Below, piece by piece: positions 27,011 through 35,380 of a stretch of 64,000 nt of DNA (its first letter is position 1; each line of letters starts with the position of its first letter). The stretch spans positions 2,666,001 through 2,730,000 of the forward strand of contig NZ_JALDST010000001.1 of assembly GCF_022747945.1 (NCBI RefSeq). Reading direction: 5' to 3'. This DNA comes from Micromonospora sp. R77 (lineage in GTDB: Bacteria > Actinomycetota > Actinomycetes > Mycobacteriales > Micromonosporaceae). The notes under the pieces are model-generated. The model saw only the letters and a program-made list of their open reading frames with translations, was not told the DNA's origin and made no database searches. The translations under genes and the position numbers were made by a program.

Positions 27011-28360
27011 TTGTTGGCGATGGCGACCTTCGTGGGCTTCGCGGTGCTCGTGACCGCCCTCATCCACCTCTATCTGTGGAAGCGGCTGGTCCGGGACACC
27101 ACCGGACCGGGCCGCTGGCGCCGTTTCGGCGGCCTCGTGGCGCTGCTGCTGGCGCTGCTGGTCCCGGCCACCATGGCGGGCACCCGCAACGGCATGTACT
27201 GGCTGGCCTGGCCGGGCTACGTCTGGCTCGCGCTGATGTTCTACCTCCTTGTGCTGCTGCTGGTGCTGGAGGTGCCGATGGCGGTGGCGAAGCTGGTGCT
27301 GCGCCGCCGGGCGGTGGCCGCCGCGCCGGCCGTCACCGCCCCGGAGCCCGCCCTGGTCGGCGCCGAGTCCAACCCCGTGCCGGCCGGCCCCACGTCGACC
27401 CGGTCCGACTCCGCGTCGGCCGGGGCCGATCCCGCAGTCGGGCCCGACCGGTCCGGCACCGTGCCGACCCGGCCCGCAGGCCCACCGGCCGTCGCGGATC
27501 ACCCGGACCAGGCGGACCACGATCCGTCGCGGCGGCTGCTGCTGGCCCGGGGCGCGGCGATCTTCGCCGGCCTCACCGCCGCCGGCGTCACCGGGTACGG
27601 CGTCCGCACCGCGATGGGCCCCCCGCAGCTCGACCGGGTACGCATCCCGCTGGCGAAGCTGCCGCGCAGCATGGACGGCCTGCGGATCGCCACCGTCTCG
27701 GACATCCACCTCGGCCCGCTGCGCGGACGGGCGCACACCGAGCGGATCGTCGAGATGATCAATCGAATGGACGCCGACCTGGTGGCCGTCGTCGGTGACC
27801 TGGTCGACGGCTCGGTCGCCGAGCTGGGCGAGGCGGCGGAGCCGCTGCGCGACCTGCGCTCCCGCTACGGCAGCTTCTTCGTCACCGGCAACCACGAGTA
27901 CTACTCGGGCGTCGAGGAGTGGGTCCGGGAGGTCGACCGGCTCGGACTGCGGGTGCTGCAGAACGAGCGGCAGGAGATCCGGGCCCGGGGCGGCGTACTG
28001 GACCTGGCCGGGGTGAACGACGTGAGCGCGGCCGGCACCGGTCTCGCCGCCCCCGCCGACTACGCCGCCGCCCTCGGCGACCGCGACCCGAGCCGTCCGG
28101 TGGTGCTGCTCGCCCACCAGCCGGTGGCCGCGCACGAGGCGGCGAAGTTCGGCGTCGACCTCCAACTCTCCGGGCACACCCACGGCGGCCAGATGGTGCC
28201 CTTCAACCTGGCCGTCAAGCTCCAGCAGCCGGTGGTGTCCGGTCTGGGCGAGGTGGACGGCACCAAGGTCTATGTGACCAACGGGGCGGGCTTCTGGGGC
28301 CCGCCGGTCCGGGTCGGCGCACCGCCGCAGGTCACCCTGGTGGAGCTGCGCACCCCATAG
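27011..28360 (+). CDS. Membrane-anchored metallophosphoesterase
   Basis: 449 residues. Several membrane helices occupy residues ~5-95 (FVGFAVLVTALIHLYLW, VALLLALLVPATMAG, LALMFYLLVLLLVLEVPMAV), followed by a Pro/Ala-rich linker, one more hydrophobic segment (GAAIFAGLTAAGVTGYGV), and the phosphoesterase domain: VSDIHLGP, VVGDLVDG, TGNHEYY, SGHTHGGQ. It resembles YkuE/YaeI-type enzymes acting on membrane-linked phosphates; the substrate is unknown. TTG 27011 is chosen for the GAGGAGG spacing; ATG 27020 is the alternative. Confidence 0.88.
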   Translation: MLAMATFVGFAVLVTALIHLYLWKRLVRDTTGPGRWRRFGGLVALLLALLVPATMAGTRNGMYWLAWPGYVWLALMFYLLVLLLVLEVPMAVAKLVLRRRAVAAAPAVTAPEPALVGAESNPVPAGPTSTRSDSASAGADPAVGPDRSGTVPTRPAGPPAVADHPDQADHDPSRRLLLARGAAIFAGLTAAGVTGYGVRTAMGPPQLDRVRIPLAKLPRSMDGLRIATVSDIHLGPLRGRAHTERIVEMINRMDADLVAVVGDLVDGSVAELGEAAEPLRDLRSRYGSFFVTGNHEYYSGVEEWVREVDRLGLRVLQNERQEIRARGGVLDLAGVNDVSAAGTGLAAPADYAAALGDRDPSRPVVLLAHQPVAAHEAAKFGVDLQLSGHTHGGQMVPFNLAVKLQQPVVSGLGEVDGTKVYVTNGAGFWGPPVRVGAPPQVTLVELRTP

Positions 28361-28400
28361 CGCGCCGGGGCCGCGCAGTCCAGCACCGGATTGCTCAGGT

Positions 28401-28414
28401 CACGCGTACGCGTG
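28401..28414. promoter_or_regulatory. Perfect 14-bp palindrome upstream of EndoQ-UvrD gene
   Basis: CACGCGTACGCGTG at 28401-28414, 41 nt before the chosen GTG start. It could be an operator; it does not match an actinobacterial LexA box. Confidence 0.35.
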
Positions 28415-28454
28415 GCGGCGCACGGGTAGTGGACCGGCCGTGACAGGATGCGGC

Positions 28455-31400
28455 GTGCCTCCGTTCAGTGCCGTACCCTCCGGTGGCCTCCCGTCGTTCG
28501 TCGCGGACCTGCACATCCACTCGAAGTACTCGCGCGCGTGCAGCCGCGACCTGACCCTGCCGAACCTCGGCTGGTGGGCCCGGCGCAAGGGCATCGGCGT
28601 GCTCGGCACCGGCGACTTCACCCACCCCGCCTGGTACGACCACCTCCGCGAGACCCTGCACCCGGCCGAGCCGGGGCTGTACCGGCTCTCCCCCGAGGCG
28701 GAGCGGGACATCGCCCGCCGGCTGCCGCCCCGGCTGGCGAGCGCGGCCGAGGCGGACCCGGTGCGGTTCATGTTGAGCGTGGAGATCTCCACGATCTACA
28801 AGCGGGACGACCGGACCCGCAAGGTGCACCACCTGATCTATTTGCCGGACCTGGACGCGGTGGCCCGGTTCAACGCCGCGCTCGGCCGGATCGGCAACCT
28901 GGGCTCGGACGGCCGCCCGATCCTCGGCCTGGACTCCCGGGACCTGCTGGAGATCACCCTGACGGCCAGCCCGGACGGCTACCTGGTCCCGGCGCACATC
29001 TGGACGCCGTGGTTCTCCGCGCTGGGCTCGAAGTCCGGCTTCGACGCGATCGCCGACTGCTACGCCGACCTGGCCGACCACATCTTCGCGGTGGAGACCG
29101 GCCTCTCCTCCGACCCGGAGATGAACTGGCGGGTCGGCAGCCTCGACCGCTACCAGCTGGTGTCCAACTCGGACGCCCACTCACCGCCCGCGCTGGCCCG
29201 GGAGGCCACCGTCCTGGACTCGGCCCGGGACTACTTCGCCATCCGGGACGCGCTGCGGACCGGTGACGGACTGGCCGGGACGATCGAGTTCTTCCCCGAG
29301 GAGGGCAAGTACCACGCCGACGGGCACCGGCTCTGCGGCGTCAACTGGTCGCCGGAGCGGACCCGGGAGGCGGGTGGCCGCTGCCCGGAGTGCGGCAAGC
29401 CGCTGACCGTGGGGGTGCTGAGCCGGGTCGAGGAGCTGGCCGACCGGCCCGAGGGGCACCGGCCGGCGCACGCCCGCCCGGTCACACACCTGGTGCCGCT
29501 GGCCGAGATCCTCGGCGAGATCAACCAGGTGGGCGCCCGCTCGAAGCGGGTCGAGGGGAAGCTCAACGACCTCGTCGCGGCGCTCGGCCCCGAGCTGGAG
29601 ATCCTGACCAGCACCCCGCTGGACGAGGTCGGCCGGGTGGGCGGGGAGCTGCTGGCCGAGGGGATCGGCCGGCTGCGCCGGGGTGACGTGCGCCGGGTCC
29701 CCGGCTACGACGGCGAGTACGGCGTGATCACCCTCTTCGACCCGGCCGAGCTGGCCGGTGGCGGCACCCCGGGGACCCAGGACACGCTCTTCGACGTACC
29801 CGTGCCGGTGCAGCGACGGCCGACGGAGCCGACGGCGAAGGCGAAGGCCGGACGCCCGGCGGCGGCGAAGGCCGAGCCGAAGCGGAAGGCCACGCCGCCA
29901 CCGCCCCCACCGATCGCGCCGGCACCCTCCCCGCACGAGCCGTTCGAGCCGATGCTCGCCGGCATGGAGGAGGTCGGCACCGGCCTGCTGGACCGGCTGG
30001 ACGCGATGCAACGGGTGGCGGCCTCGGCGCCGGGCGGGCCGCTGCTGATCGTGGCCGGCCCGGGCACCGGCAAGACCCGGACGCTGACCCACCGGATCGC
30101 CTATCTCTGCGCGGAGCTGAACGTCTTCCCCGAGCAGTGCCTGGCGATCACGTTCACCCGGCGGGCCGCCGAGGAGCTGCGGCACCGGTTGGACGGCCTG
30201 CTCGGGCCGGTCGCCGAGGACGTCACCGTCGGCACCTTCCACTCCCTCGGGCTGGCCATCCTGCGGGAGAACGCCGAGGCGGCGGGGCTGCCGGTGGACT
30301 TCCGCATCGCCGACGACACCGAACGGGCCCAGGCCCGGTCCGAGGCGGGCACCGACGACGCCGCGTACACGGCGCTGCTGCGCAAGGACGACCTGGTCGA
30401 CCTGGACGAGCTGCTCACCCTGCCGGTCGCGCTGCTGAAGGCGGACCGGAAGCTGGTCCGGGAATATCGGGACCGCTGGCGGTGGATCTTCGTCGACGAG
30501 TACCAGGACGTCGACGCCGTCCAGTACGAGCTGCTGCGTCTGCTCAGCCCCGCCGACGGCAACCTCTGCGCGATCGGCGACCCGGACCAGGCGATCTATT
30601 CCTTCCGGGGGGCCGACGTCGGCTACTTCCTGCGCTTCTCGCAGGACTTCACCGACGCCCGGCTGGTCCGGCTGAACCGCAACTACCGCTCGTCGGCGCC
30701 GATCCTGGCCGCCGCGGTGCAGGCCATCGCGCCGTCGTCGCTGGTGCGCGGTCGCCGGTTGGACCCGGCCCGGCTCGACCTGGAGGCCCCGCTGGTCGGC
30801 CGTTATCCGGCGGCCACGGTCGCCGACGAGGCCGACTTCGTGGTCCGTACGGTCGACGAGCTGGTCGGCGGCCTCTCCCACCGGTCGCTCGACTCGGGCC
30901 GGATCGACGGCCGGTCGACCACGCTCTCCTTCTCGGACATCGCCGTGCTGTACCGCACGGACTCCCAGGCCGCGCCGATCGTGGACGCGCTGTCCCGGGC
31001 CAACATCCCGGTGCAGAAGCGCTCGCACGACCGGCTGCGGGACCGGCCCGGGGTGCTGGCCATCGCCCGCGAACTGCGGCACGCCGACGGGCTCGACGGC
31101 GCGTTGGCCGCCCGGGTCCGGCTGGCCGGGCAGGTGCTGGCGGAGCGGTTCGCCGTACCGACGCTGGACGGCACGGGCAGCGTCCGCCCCGAGGACGTCC
31201 GGACGGCGGTGGACCTGCTGACCCCGCTGGCCCGGCGCTGCGGCGACGACCTGGGGCTGTTCCTGGCCCAGCTCGCGACCGGCGCGGAGGTGGATGCCCT
31301 CGACCCGCGCGCCGAGGCGGTCACCCTGCTCACCCTGCACGCGGCGAAGGGCCTGGAGTTCCCGGTCGTCTTCCTGGTGGGGGCGGAGGACGGGCTGCTG

Positions 31401-31649
31401 CCGCTGCGCTGGCCCGGCAGCGAGCCGGACGACGACGCGGTCGCCGAGGAGCGCCGGCTCTTCTTCGTCGGCCTCACCCGCGCCCAGGACCGGCTGTACG
31501 TCAGCCACGCCGCCCGCCGGGTCCGGCACGGCGCGGAACGCGACTGCCGCCCCTCGCCGTTCCTGGACGTCATCGACCCGGGCCTCTTCGAACGCTTCGG
31601 CGAGGCCGAGCCGCGCCGCCCGAAGGACCGCCAACTGCGGCTGATCTAG
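28455..31649 (+). CDS. Endonuclease Q-like (PHP) / UvrD helicase fusion protein
   Basis: 1064 residues. Residues ~12-400 form a PHP-fold nuclease of the Endonuclease Q/TIGR00375 type: ADLHIHSKYSRA, GTGDFTHPAW, VSNSDAHSP, and the zinc ribbon CPECGK followed by LTVGVLSRVEELADR. After a Pro/Ala/Lys linker, residues ~510-1060 carry all SF1A helicase motifs: AGPGTGKT, DEYQDVD, GDPDQAIYSFRGAD, NYRS, TLHAAKGLEF, GLTRAQDRLY. EndoQ nicks DNA 5' of deaminated bases, so the fusion suggests a one-chain lesion nickase and helicase. GTG 28455 has AGGA 6 nt upstream; GTG 28440 is an alternative. Confidence 0.9.
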   Translation: MPPFSAVPSGGLPSFVADLHIHSKYSRACSRDLTLPNLGWWARRKGIGVLGTGDFTHPAWYDHLRETLHPAEPGLYRLSPEAERDIARRLPPRLASAAEADPVRFMLSVEISTIYKRDDRTRKVHHLIYLPDLDAVARFNAALGRIGNLGSDGRPILGLDSRDLLEITLTASPDGYLVPAHIWTPWFSALGSKSGFDAIADCYADLADHIFAVETGLSSDPEMNWRVGSLDRYQLVSNSDAHSPPALAREATVLDSARDYFAIRDALRTGDGLAGTIEFFPEEGKYHADGHRLCGVNWSPERTREAGGRCPECGKPLTVGVLSRVEELADRPEGHRPAHARPVTHLVPLAEILGEINQVGARSKRVEGKLNDLVAALGPELEILTSTPLDEVGRVGGELLAEGIGRLRRGDVRRVPGYDGEYGVITLFDPAELAGGGTPGTQDTLFDVPVPVQRRPTEPTAKAKAGRPAAAKAEPKRKATPPPPPPIAPAPSPHEPFEPMLAGMEEVGTGLLDRLDAMQRVAASAPGGPLLIVAGPGTGKTRTLTHRIAYLCAELNVFPEQCLAITFTRRAAEELRHRLDGLLGPVAEDVTVGTFHSLGLAILRENAEAAGLPVDFRIADDTERAQARSEAGTDDAAYTALLRKDDLVDLDELLTLPVALLKADRKLVREYRDRWRWIFVDEYQDVDAVQYELLRLLSPADGNLCAIGDPDQAIYSFRGADVGYFLRFSQDFTDARLVRLNRNYRSSAPILAAAVQAIAPSSLVRGRRLDPARLDLEAPLVGRYPAATVADEADFVVRTVDELVGGLSHRSLDSGRIDGRSTTLSFSDIAVLYRTDSQAAPIVDALSRANIPVQKRSHDRLRDRPGVLAIARELRHADGLDGALAARVRLAGQVLAERFAVPTLDGTGSVRPEDVRTAVDLLTPLARRCGDDLGLFLAQLATGAEVDALDPRAEAVTLLTLHAAKGLEFPVVFLVGAEDGLLPLRWPGSEPDDDAVAEERRLFFVGLTRAQDRLYVSHAARRVRHGAERDCRPSPFLDVIDPGLFERFGEAEPRRPKDRQLRLI

Positions 31650-31668
31650 CCGGGCCGGATCCGTGCCG

Positions 31669-31698
31669 CTCGGCTGAGCGGTGCGGGGCTCAGCCGAG
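31669..31698. terminator. Hairpin terminator between converging genes
   Basis: Perfect 11-bp stem CTCGGCTGAGC (31669-31679) and GCTCAGCCGAG (31688-31698), 8-nt loop. It overlaps the stop codon of the minus-strand prepilin peptidase gene. Confidence 0.75.
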
Positions 31699-32390
31699 CA
31701 GCACCGCCAGCCAGAAACCGGCGAGGAGGGCCGGGCCGAACGGCAGCGCGGTGTCCCGGCGTACCCGTCGGGTGGCGAGCAGGGCGAGCACGGCGACCCC
31801 GTTGAGCAGGTGCGGCAGGAGCAGTCCGAGCCCGAGGGCCGGCCAGCCCAGCCAGCCGAGCGGCAGGCCGAGCGCGGCGGCGAGCTTCACGTCACCGAAC
31901 CCGAGCCGCGAGCCGGGCAGCAGGGCGAGCACGACGTAGCCGGCGAGGAGAGCGCCGCGCCGGCCAGGGCCGGGAGCAGCCGGCCGGGCGCGCCGGTGGC
32001 CAGCGCCGCGCCGGCCAGGCCCAGCCCGCCGCCGACCGCCACGGCCGCCACCAGCGGGTCCGGCAGCCGCAGGCAGGCCAGATCCACCGGTACGAGCACC
32101 AGCCCGACCGCCGCGACCAGCAGCAACGCCGGCAGTGCCGGGTCACCGCCCCGGTCGGCGGCGAGCCCACCGAGGACGACCGCCCCGACGGCTGCTCCGA
32201 CGGCCGACCCCCATCCCGGTCGGGCCGGCCGAGTCGACAGCGACGGCGACGCAGCTGGCCGGACCGGTGGCGCGTCCGGCGGACCCGCGTCGGGCGGTCC
32301 GGAAGTGGTGAAGCGGCGGGCCACCACGGGGGCGGCGCCGCCGGCCAGCCCGCCGAGCAGCGCCACGGCGGTCACCAGTCCGGCGGACAC
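31690..32390 (-). pseudogene. Type IV prepilin peptidase (A24 family), frameshifted
   Basis: Two frames together make one A24 peptidase. The first part runs from GTG 32390 (VSAGLVTAVALLGG) and includes the first active Asp region VDLACLRLPDPLV. The second part, after about 31950, reads VVLALLPGSRLGFGDVKLAAA with the second Asp motif GFGDVK and ends at 31690. The switch needs one inserted or two deleted bases near 31945-31955 (coding strand GCGCTCTCCTCGCCGGC). Either the gene is broken or the base is a sequencing error. Intact members cleave and methylate prepilins; no pilin genes are close. Confidence 0.75.
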
Positions 32391-32401
32391 GAAGCGGGAT
32401 G

Positions 32402-33421
32402 TTACCGGCGGGCCGCCGCCGGTTCCGCCCCGTCGACCGGCCGGCGGGGTCGCTCGGTGCTCACCACCAGCGCCACCCCGGCCACGATCACCGCCCCGCC
32501 GAGCAGCACCTGCGCGGTGACCGGCTCCGCCGCGACGAGCGCGCCGAGCGCCACCGCGACCCCCGGGTTGACGTACGCGTAGGTGGAGACCAGGGAGATC
32601 GGCGCGTGGTGCAGCAGCCAGACGTACGCGGTGAAGGCGACCAGCGAGCCGGCCACCATGAGGTACGCCAGCGCCGCCCAGGAACGGCCGGTCACCCGGT
32701 CCGGGGAGAAGTCGCGCAGCTCGCCCCGGACCAGGGCGAGCCCGGCCAGGGCGGCGGCGCCGGCGACCATCTCGTAGACGGTGGCGACGAAGGGGTCGGT
32801 GGGCATCCGGAGCCGGTTGGACAGGAACGAGCCGACCGACCAGCAGGTGGCGCCCAGCACCACGGTCAACGCCCCGAGGATCGGCACCGCGCCGGACCCG
32901 CCGGTGGGGAGCACGAGCAGCACCAGGCCGAGGAAGCCGAGGGTCACCCCGGCGAAGGTCCAGAGCCGGGGGCGGTCGCCGGTGAGCGTACGCAGCAGCA
33001 CCACCAGCAGCGGGACGGTCGCCACCAGCAGCGCGGCGATCCCGGAGGGGAGCGCGACGCCGGGCGGCCCGGACTCGGCGAGCACCACCAGACCGTTGCC
33101 GCCGGTGAGCAGCAGCACCCCGACCAGCGCGGCGGAGCCGAGCTGCCGCCGGTCGACCCGGAGCGCTCCCGGTCCCCGGCGCAGCCGCAGCACGACCGCC
33201 AGCACCAGGGCCGCGGCGGCGAACCGGAGGGCCGCCGAGGCGAGTGGCGGCAGCGACTCGACGGCGATCCGGATGCTCAGGTAGGTGGAACCCCAGAGAA
33301 CGTAGACGAGGATCAGTGCGGTCCAGATCAGCGCAGGTCGGGTAGGGGCGGCGACCTGCGCCGGGGCGGTTCCGGTGGACCCGGGACCGGGTGGCGTCGC
33401 ACTTGCGGGAGGTGAGCTCAT
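32402..33421 (-). CDS. EamA/DMT family transporter
   Basis: 339 residues with about ten membrane helices in two EamA repeats. The first opens ALIWTALILVYVLWGSTYLS, the typical entry of YedA/RhaT-like exporters, and the second begins near ILGALTVVLGATCWSVGSFL. The family exports amino acids and other metabolites; the substrate cannot be read from sequence. ATG 33421 lies 9 nt after TAGCGT on the coding strand. Confidence 0.9.
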   Translation of the reverse strand: MSSPPASATPPGPGSTGTAPAQVAAPTRPALIWTALILVYVLWGSTYLSIRIAVESLPPLASAALRFAAAALVLAVVLRLRRGPGALRVDRRQLGSAALVGVLLLTGGNGLVVLAESGPPGVALPSGIAALLVATVPLLVVLLRTLTGDRPRLWTFAGVTLGFLGLVLLVLPTGGSGAVPILGALTVVLGATCWSVGSFLSNRLRMPTDPFVATVYEMVAGAAALAGLALVRGELRDFSPDRVTGRSWAALAYLMVAGSLVAFTAYVWLLHHAPISLVSTYAYVNPGVAVALGALVAAEPVTAQVLLGGAVIVAGVALVVSTERPRRPVDGAEPAAARR

Positions 33422-33506
33422 CGGTGGTCCACGCTACGGTGACCACGGCGTCGCGTCGCCTCCTGGTGGCCGGCTTCTCACCACTGGCGTACGCGGGAGG
33501 GCGTTG

Positions 33507-34340
33507 ATGACGAACTTCGGACCACCGACCGGCGGCTCTGGACAGCCGTGGGGACGGCCCGACGACGCGTACCGCCCGGCACCCGATCCCCGTTACGGGC
33601 CGCCGCACCAACCGTCGCCGGGTGGGTGGGAGCAGCCGGCCGTCGGTGACGGCTGGGACGAGCCGGCGGGCGGGAGCGACTGGGACGCCGGTCAGCGGGG
33701 CCGCCAGCCGGCCGCCGCCCCGGGTTACCCGCCCTACCAGCCGGCGACCGAGGCGTACCCTGCCGGCCCGCAGCCCGGCTACCCGAACGGCCCGCAGCCC
33801 GGCTACCCGAACGGCCCGCAGTCCGGCTACCGGCCCGACCCGTACGCCCCGCCCGTGACCCCGTACGCCGAGCCGACGCCGCCGAAGCGCGGCCGTGGGC
33901 GGCTGATCGCGGTGCTCGCCGCGCTGGTGGTGCTGGTCCTGGCGGGCGCGGCCGCGGTGGTGTTCCTGGGCCGGGACGACCCGCCGCCGGCGAAGACGCC
34001 GACCGGCCTGCCCTCGCAGGTCACGGAACCGACGGCGGTGGCGACCGAACCGGCCGCTCCGCCGTCCAGCGCGCCCGCTCCGCAGTCGTCCGCCGACCCG
34101 CGCTTCGTGAAGGTGGGGCAGTGCGTCCGCAACGAGGGCCCGGCCGGCGGCAAGCCGAAGCTGCTGATCAGCGAGTGCGGCCCGAAGACCTACCAGGTGC
34201 TGCGGCGTTTCGACGGCGCGACCAGCGGTGAGAAGGACGCCGAGGCGAAGTGCGCCAAGGTCGACGGCTACACCAACTGGTTCTTCTTCGACAGCGAACT
34301 GGACACCCTCGATTTCGTGCTCTGCCTCAAGCAGCGCTGA
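33507..34340 (+). CDS. LppU-like membrane protein with disordered N terminus
   Basis: 277 residues. Residues 1-125 are Pro/Gly/Tyr-rich and disordered, including three copies of GPQPGYPN. One membrane helix follows (LIAVLAALVVLVLAGAAAVV), then a Pro/Ser/Thr linker, and a C-terminal domain of ~75 residues with four cysteines (VGQCVRN, SECGPKTYQVLRRF, KCAKVDGY, FVLCLKQ). That domain is shared with the next gene and resembles LppU-type extracytoplasmic domains. The function is unknown. GGGAGG precedes ATG 33507. Confidence 0.75.
   Translation: MTNFGPPTGGSGQPWGRPDDAYRPAPDPRYGPPHQPSPGGWEQPAVGDGWDEPAGGSDWDAGQRGRQPAAAPGYPPYQPATEAYPAGPQPGYPNGPQPGYPNGPQSGYRPDPYAPPVTPYAEPTPPKRGRGRLIAVLAALVVLVLAGAAAVVFLGRDDPPPAKTPTGLPSQVTEPTAVATEPAAPPSSAPAPQSSADPRFVKVGQCVRNEGPAGGKPKLLISECGPKTYQVLRRFDGATSGEKDAEAKCAKVDGYTNWFFFDSELDTLDFVLCLKQR
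33766..33837 (+). repeat. In-frame 24-bp tandem repeat (three copies)
   Basis: Three adjacent 24-nt units beginning GGCCCGCAGCCCGGCTACCC encode GPQPGYPN, GPQPGYPN and the diverged GPQSGYRP. Copy number could vary between strains because the first two units are identical. Confidence 0.85.
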
Positions 34341-34365
34341 ACCGCCCCTCACCCCTGGGAATCGC

Positions 34366-35241
34366 ATGTCAACCTACGGTCCTTACGACTCCGGTCGGTC
34401 CGACGACCCCTACCAGCGCCCGGCCGGCCCGCCGCCGGTCGACCCGACCCTCCCGCAGTGGGGGCCGCCGCCCACCGAGCCGCCGACCACTCCGTACCCC
34501 GGCCAGCAGCCCACCGCCGGCTACCCGCCGCCCCCGGCGGGGAGCTATCCCCCGCCCGGCGGGGCGGTCCCGCCGACCTCGGGTAGCGGCTACCCGCCAC
34601 CCCAGGGGAGCTACCCGCCGCCGGGTGGCGGCTATCCGCCGGTGGGTGGGGCGCCGGTGTCCGGTGGCGGCTATCCCCCGCCGCCGGGACCGTATCCGCC
34701 TACCGGGCCCACGCCCGCGCCGTTCCCGCCGGCCGGCGACCCGGGTGCCGCGCCGTGGGGTCAGCCCCCCGCGACCGGGTACCCGGTCGCCCCGCCGGCA
34801 CCGAAGCGCGGCGGGCGGGTCGCCCTGATCGTCACGCTGGTGGTGCTGCTCGTGCTCTGCCCCTGTCTCGGCCTGGCGGGTTGGGGCTTCTACCAGGCCG
34901 GCAAGGACGACGACAAGCCGGTGACGCCGTCGACCAGCGCCCCGGCACTGCCGACGGACGAGCCGAGCGTGGAGCCCACGACCGCGGAGCCCAGCCCGAG
35001 CGAGACCAAGGACTACAGCTTCGTCAAGGGCGACTGCGTGGTGAACGACGGTACGGACGCCGACGCGTCGCTGCGCAAGGTGAAGTGCGGTCCCGGCACG
35101 TATCAGGTGCTGCTGCGGATCCCGGGGACCACCGACGGTGACAAGTGCAAGAAGGCGGCACCGACGGCGACGGCCAACTACGTCAGCGACAACCCGCTGG
35201 ACTCCCTGGACTTCGTGCTCTGCCTGAAGAAGCGCAGGTAG
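34366..35241 (+). CDS. LppU-like membrane protein, paralogue
   Basis: 291 residues and the same layout as the preceding gene: a long Pro/Gly/Tyr-rich N terminus (repeats such as GGGYPPP and GSYPPPGG), one membrane helix (RVALIVTLVVLLVLCPCLGL), then a four-cysteine domain (KGDCVVND, VKCGPGTYQVLLRI, DKCKKAAPT, FVLCLKKR). The C-terminal domains align throughout, so the pair arose by tandem duplication. It starts 25 nt after the first copy and is probably co-transcribed. The function is unknown. Confidence 0.75.
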   Translation: MSTYGPYDSGRSDDPYQRPAGPPPVDPTLPQWGPPPTEPPTTPYPGQQPTAGYPPPPAGSYPPPGGAVPPTSGSGYPPPQGSYPPPGGGYPPVGGAPVSGGGYPPPPGPYPPTGPTPAPFPPAGDPGAAPWGQPPATGYPVAPPAPKRGGRVALIVTLVVLLVLCPCLGLAGWGFYQAGKDDDKPVTPSTSAPALPTDEPSVEPTTAEPSPSETKDYSFVKGDCVVNDGTDADASLRKVKCGPGTYQVLLRIPGTTDGDKCKKAAPTATANYVSDNPLDSLDFVLCLKKRR

Positions 35242-35259
35242 GTCCGCCGGTAGCCGAAA

Positions 35260-35295
35260 CTAGGGCTGTCTAGCGTCCACGCTAGACAGCCCTAG
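35260..35295 (+). terminator. Hairpin with short T-run after LppU-like pair
   Basis: Perfect 16-bp stem CTAGGGCTGTCTAGCG (35260-35275) and CGCTAGACAGCCCTAG (35280-35295) with loop TCCA, followed by CTTTGT. It contains the first copy of the TCTAGC-N6-GCTAGA dyad. Confidence 0.75.
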
Positions 35296-35359
35296 CTTTG
35301 TCTCGACAGCCCCGACACGCCGGTAGCCGCATCTATCCATCTCTAGCCCACCGGCTAGA
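35269..35359. promoter_or_regulatory. Pair of identical dyads TCTAGC-N6-GCTAGA
   Basis: TCTAGC-N6-GCTAGA occurs at 35269-35286 and again at 35342-35359, 73 bp apart, with different spacer bases (GTCCAC; CCACCG). The second copy sits 8 bp before the TACGGT -10-like hexamer (35368-35373) of the AAA ATPase gene, over its -35 position. CTAG is rare in such DNA, so two matching copies suggest operator sites for a dimeric regulator. Confidence 0.55.
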
Positions 35360-35380
35360 CGGCCCGATACGGTGCGAGAC

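Noticed and set aside
29181..31634. 817-codon minus-strand ORF opposite the EndoQ-UvrD gene
   Set aside because: Shadow frame; Gln/Arg/Val-biased translation without motifs.
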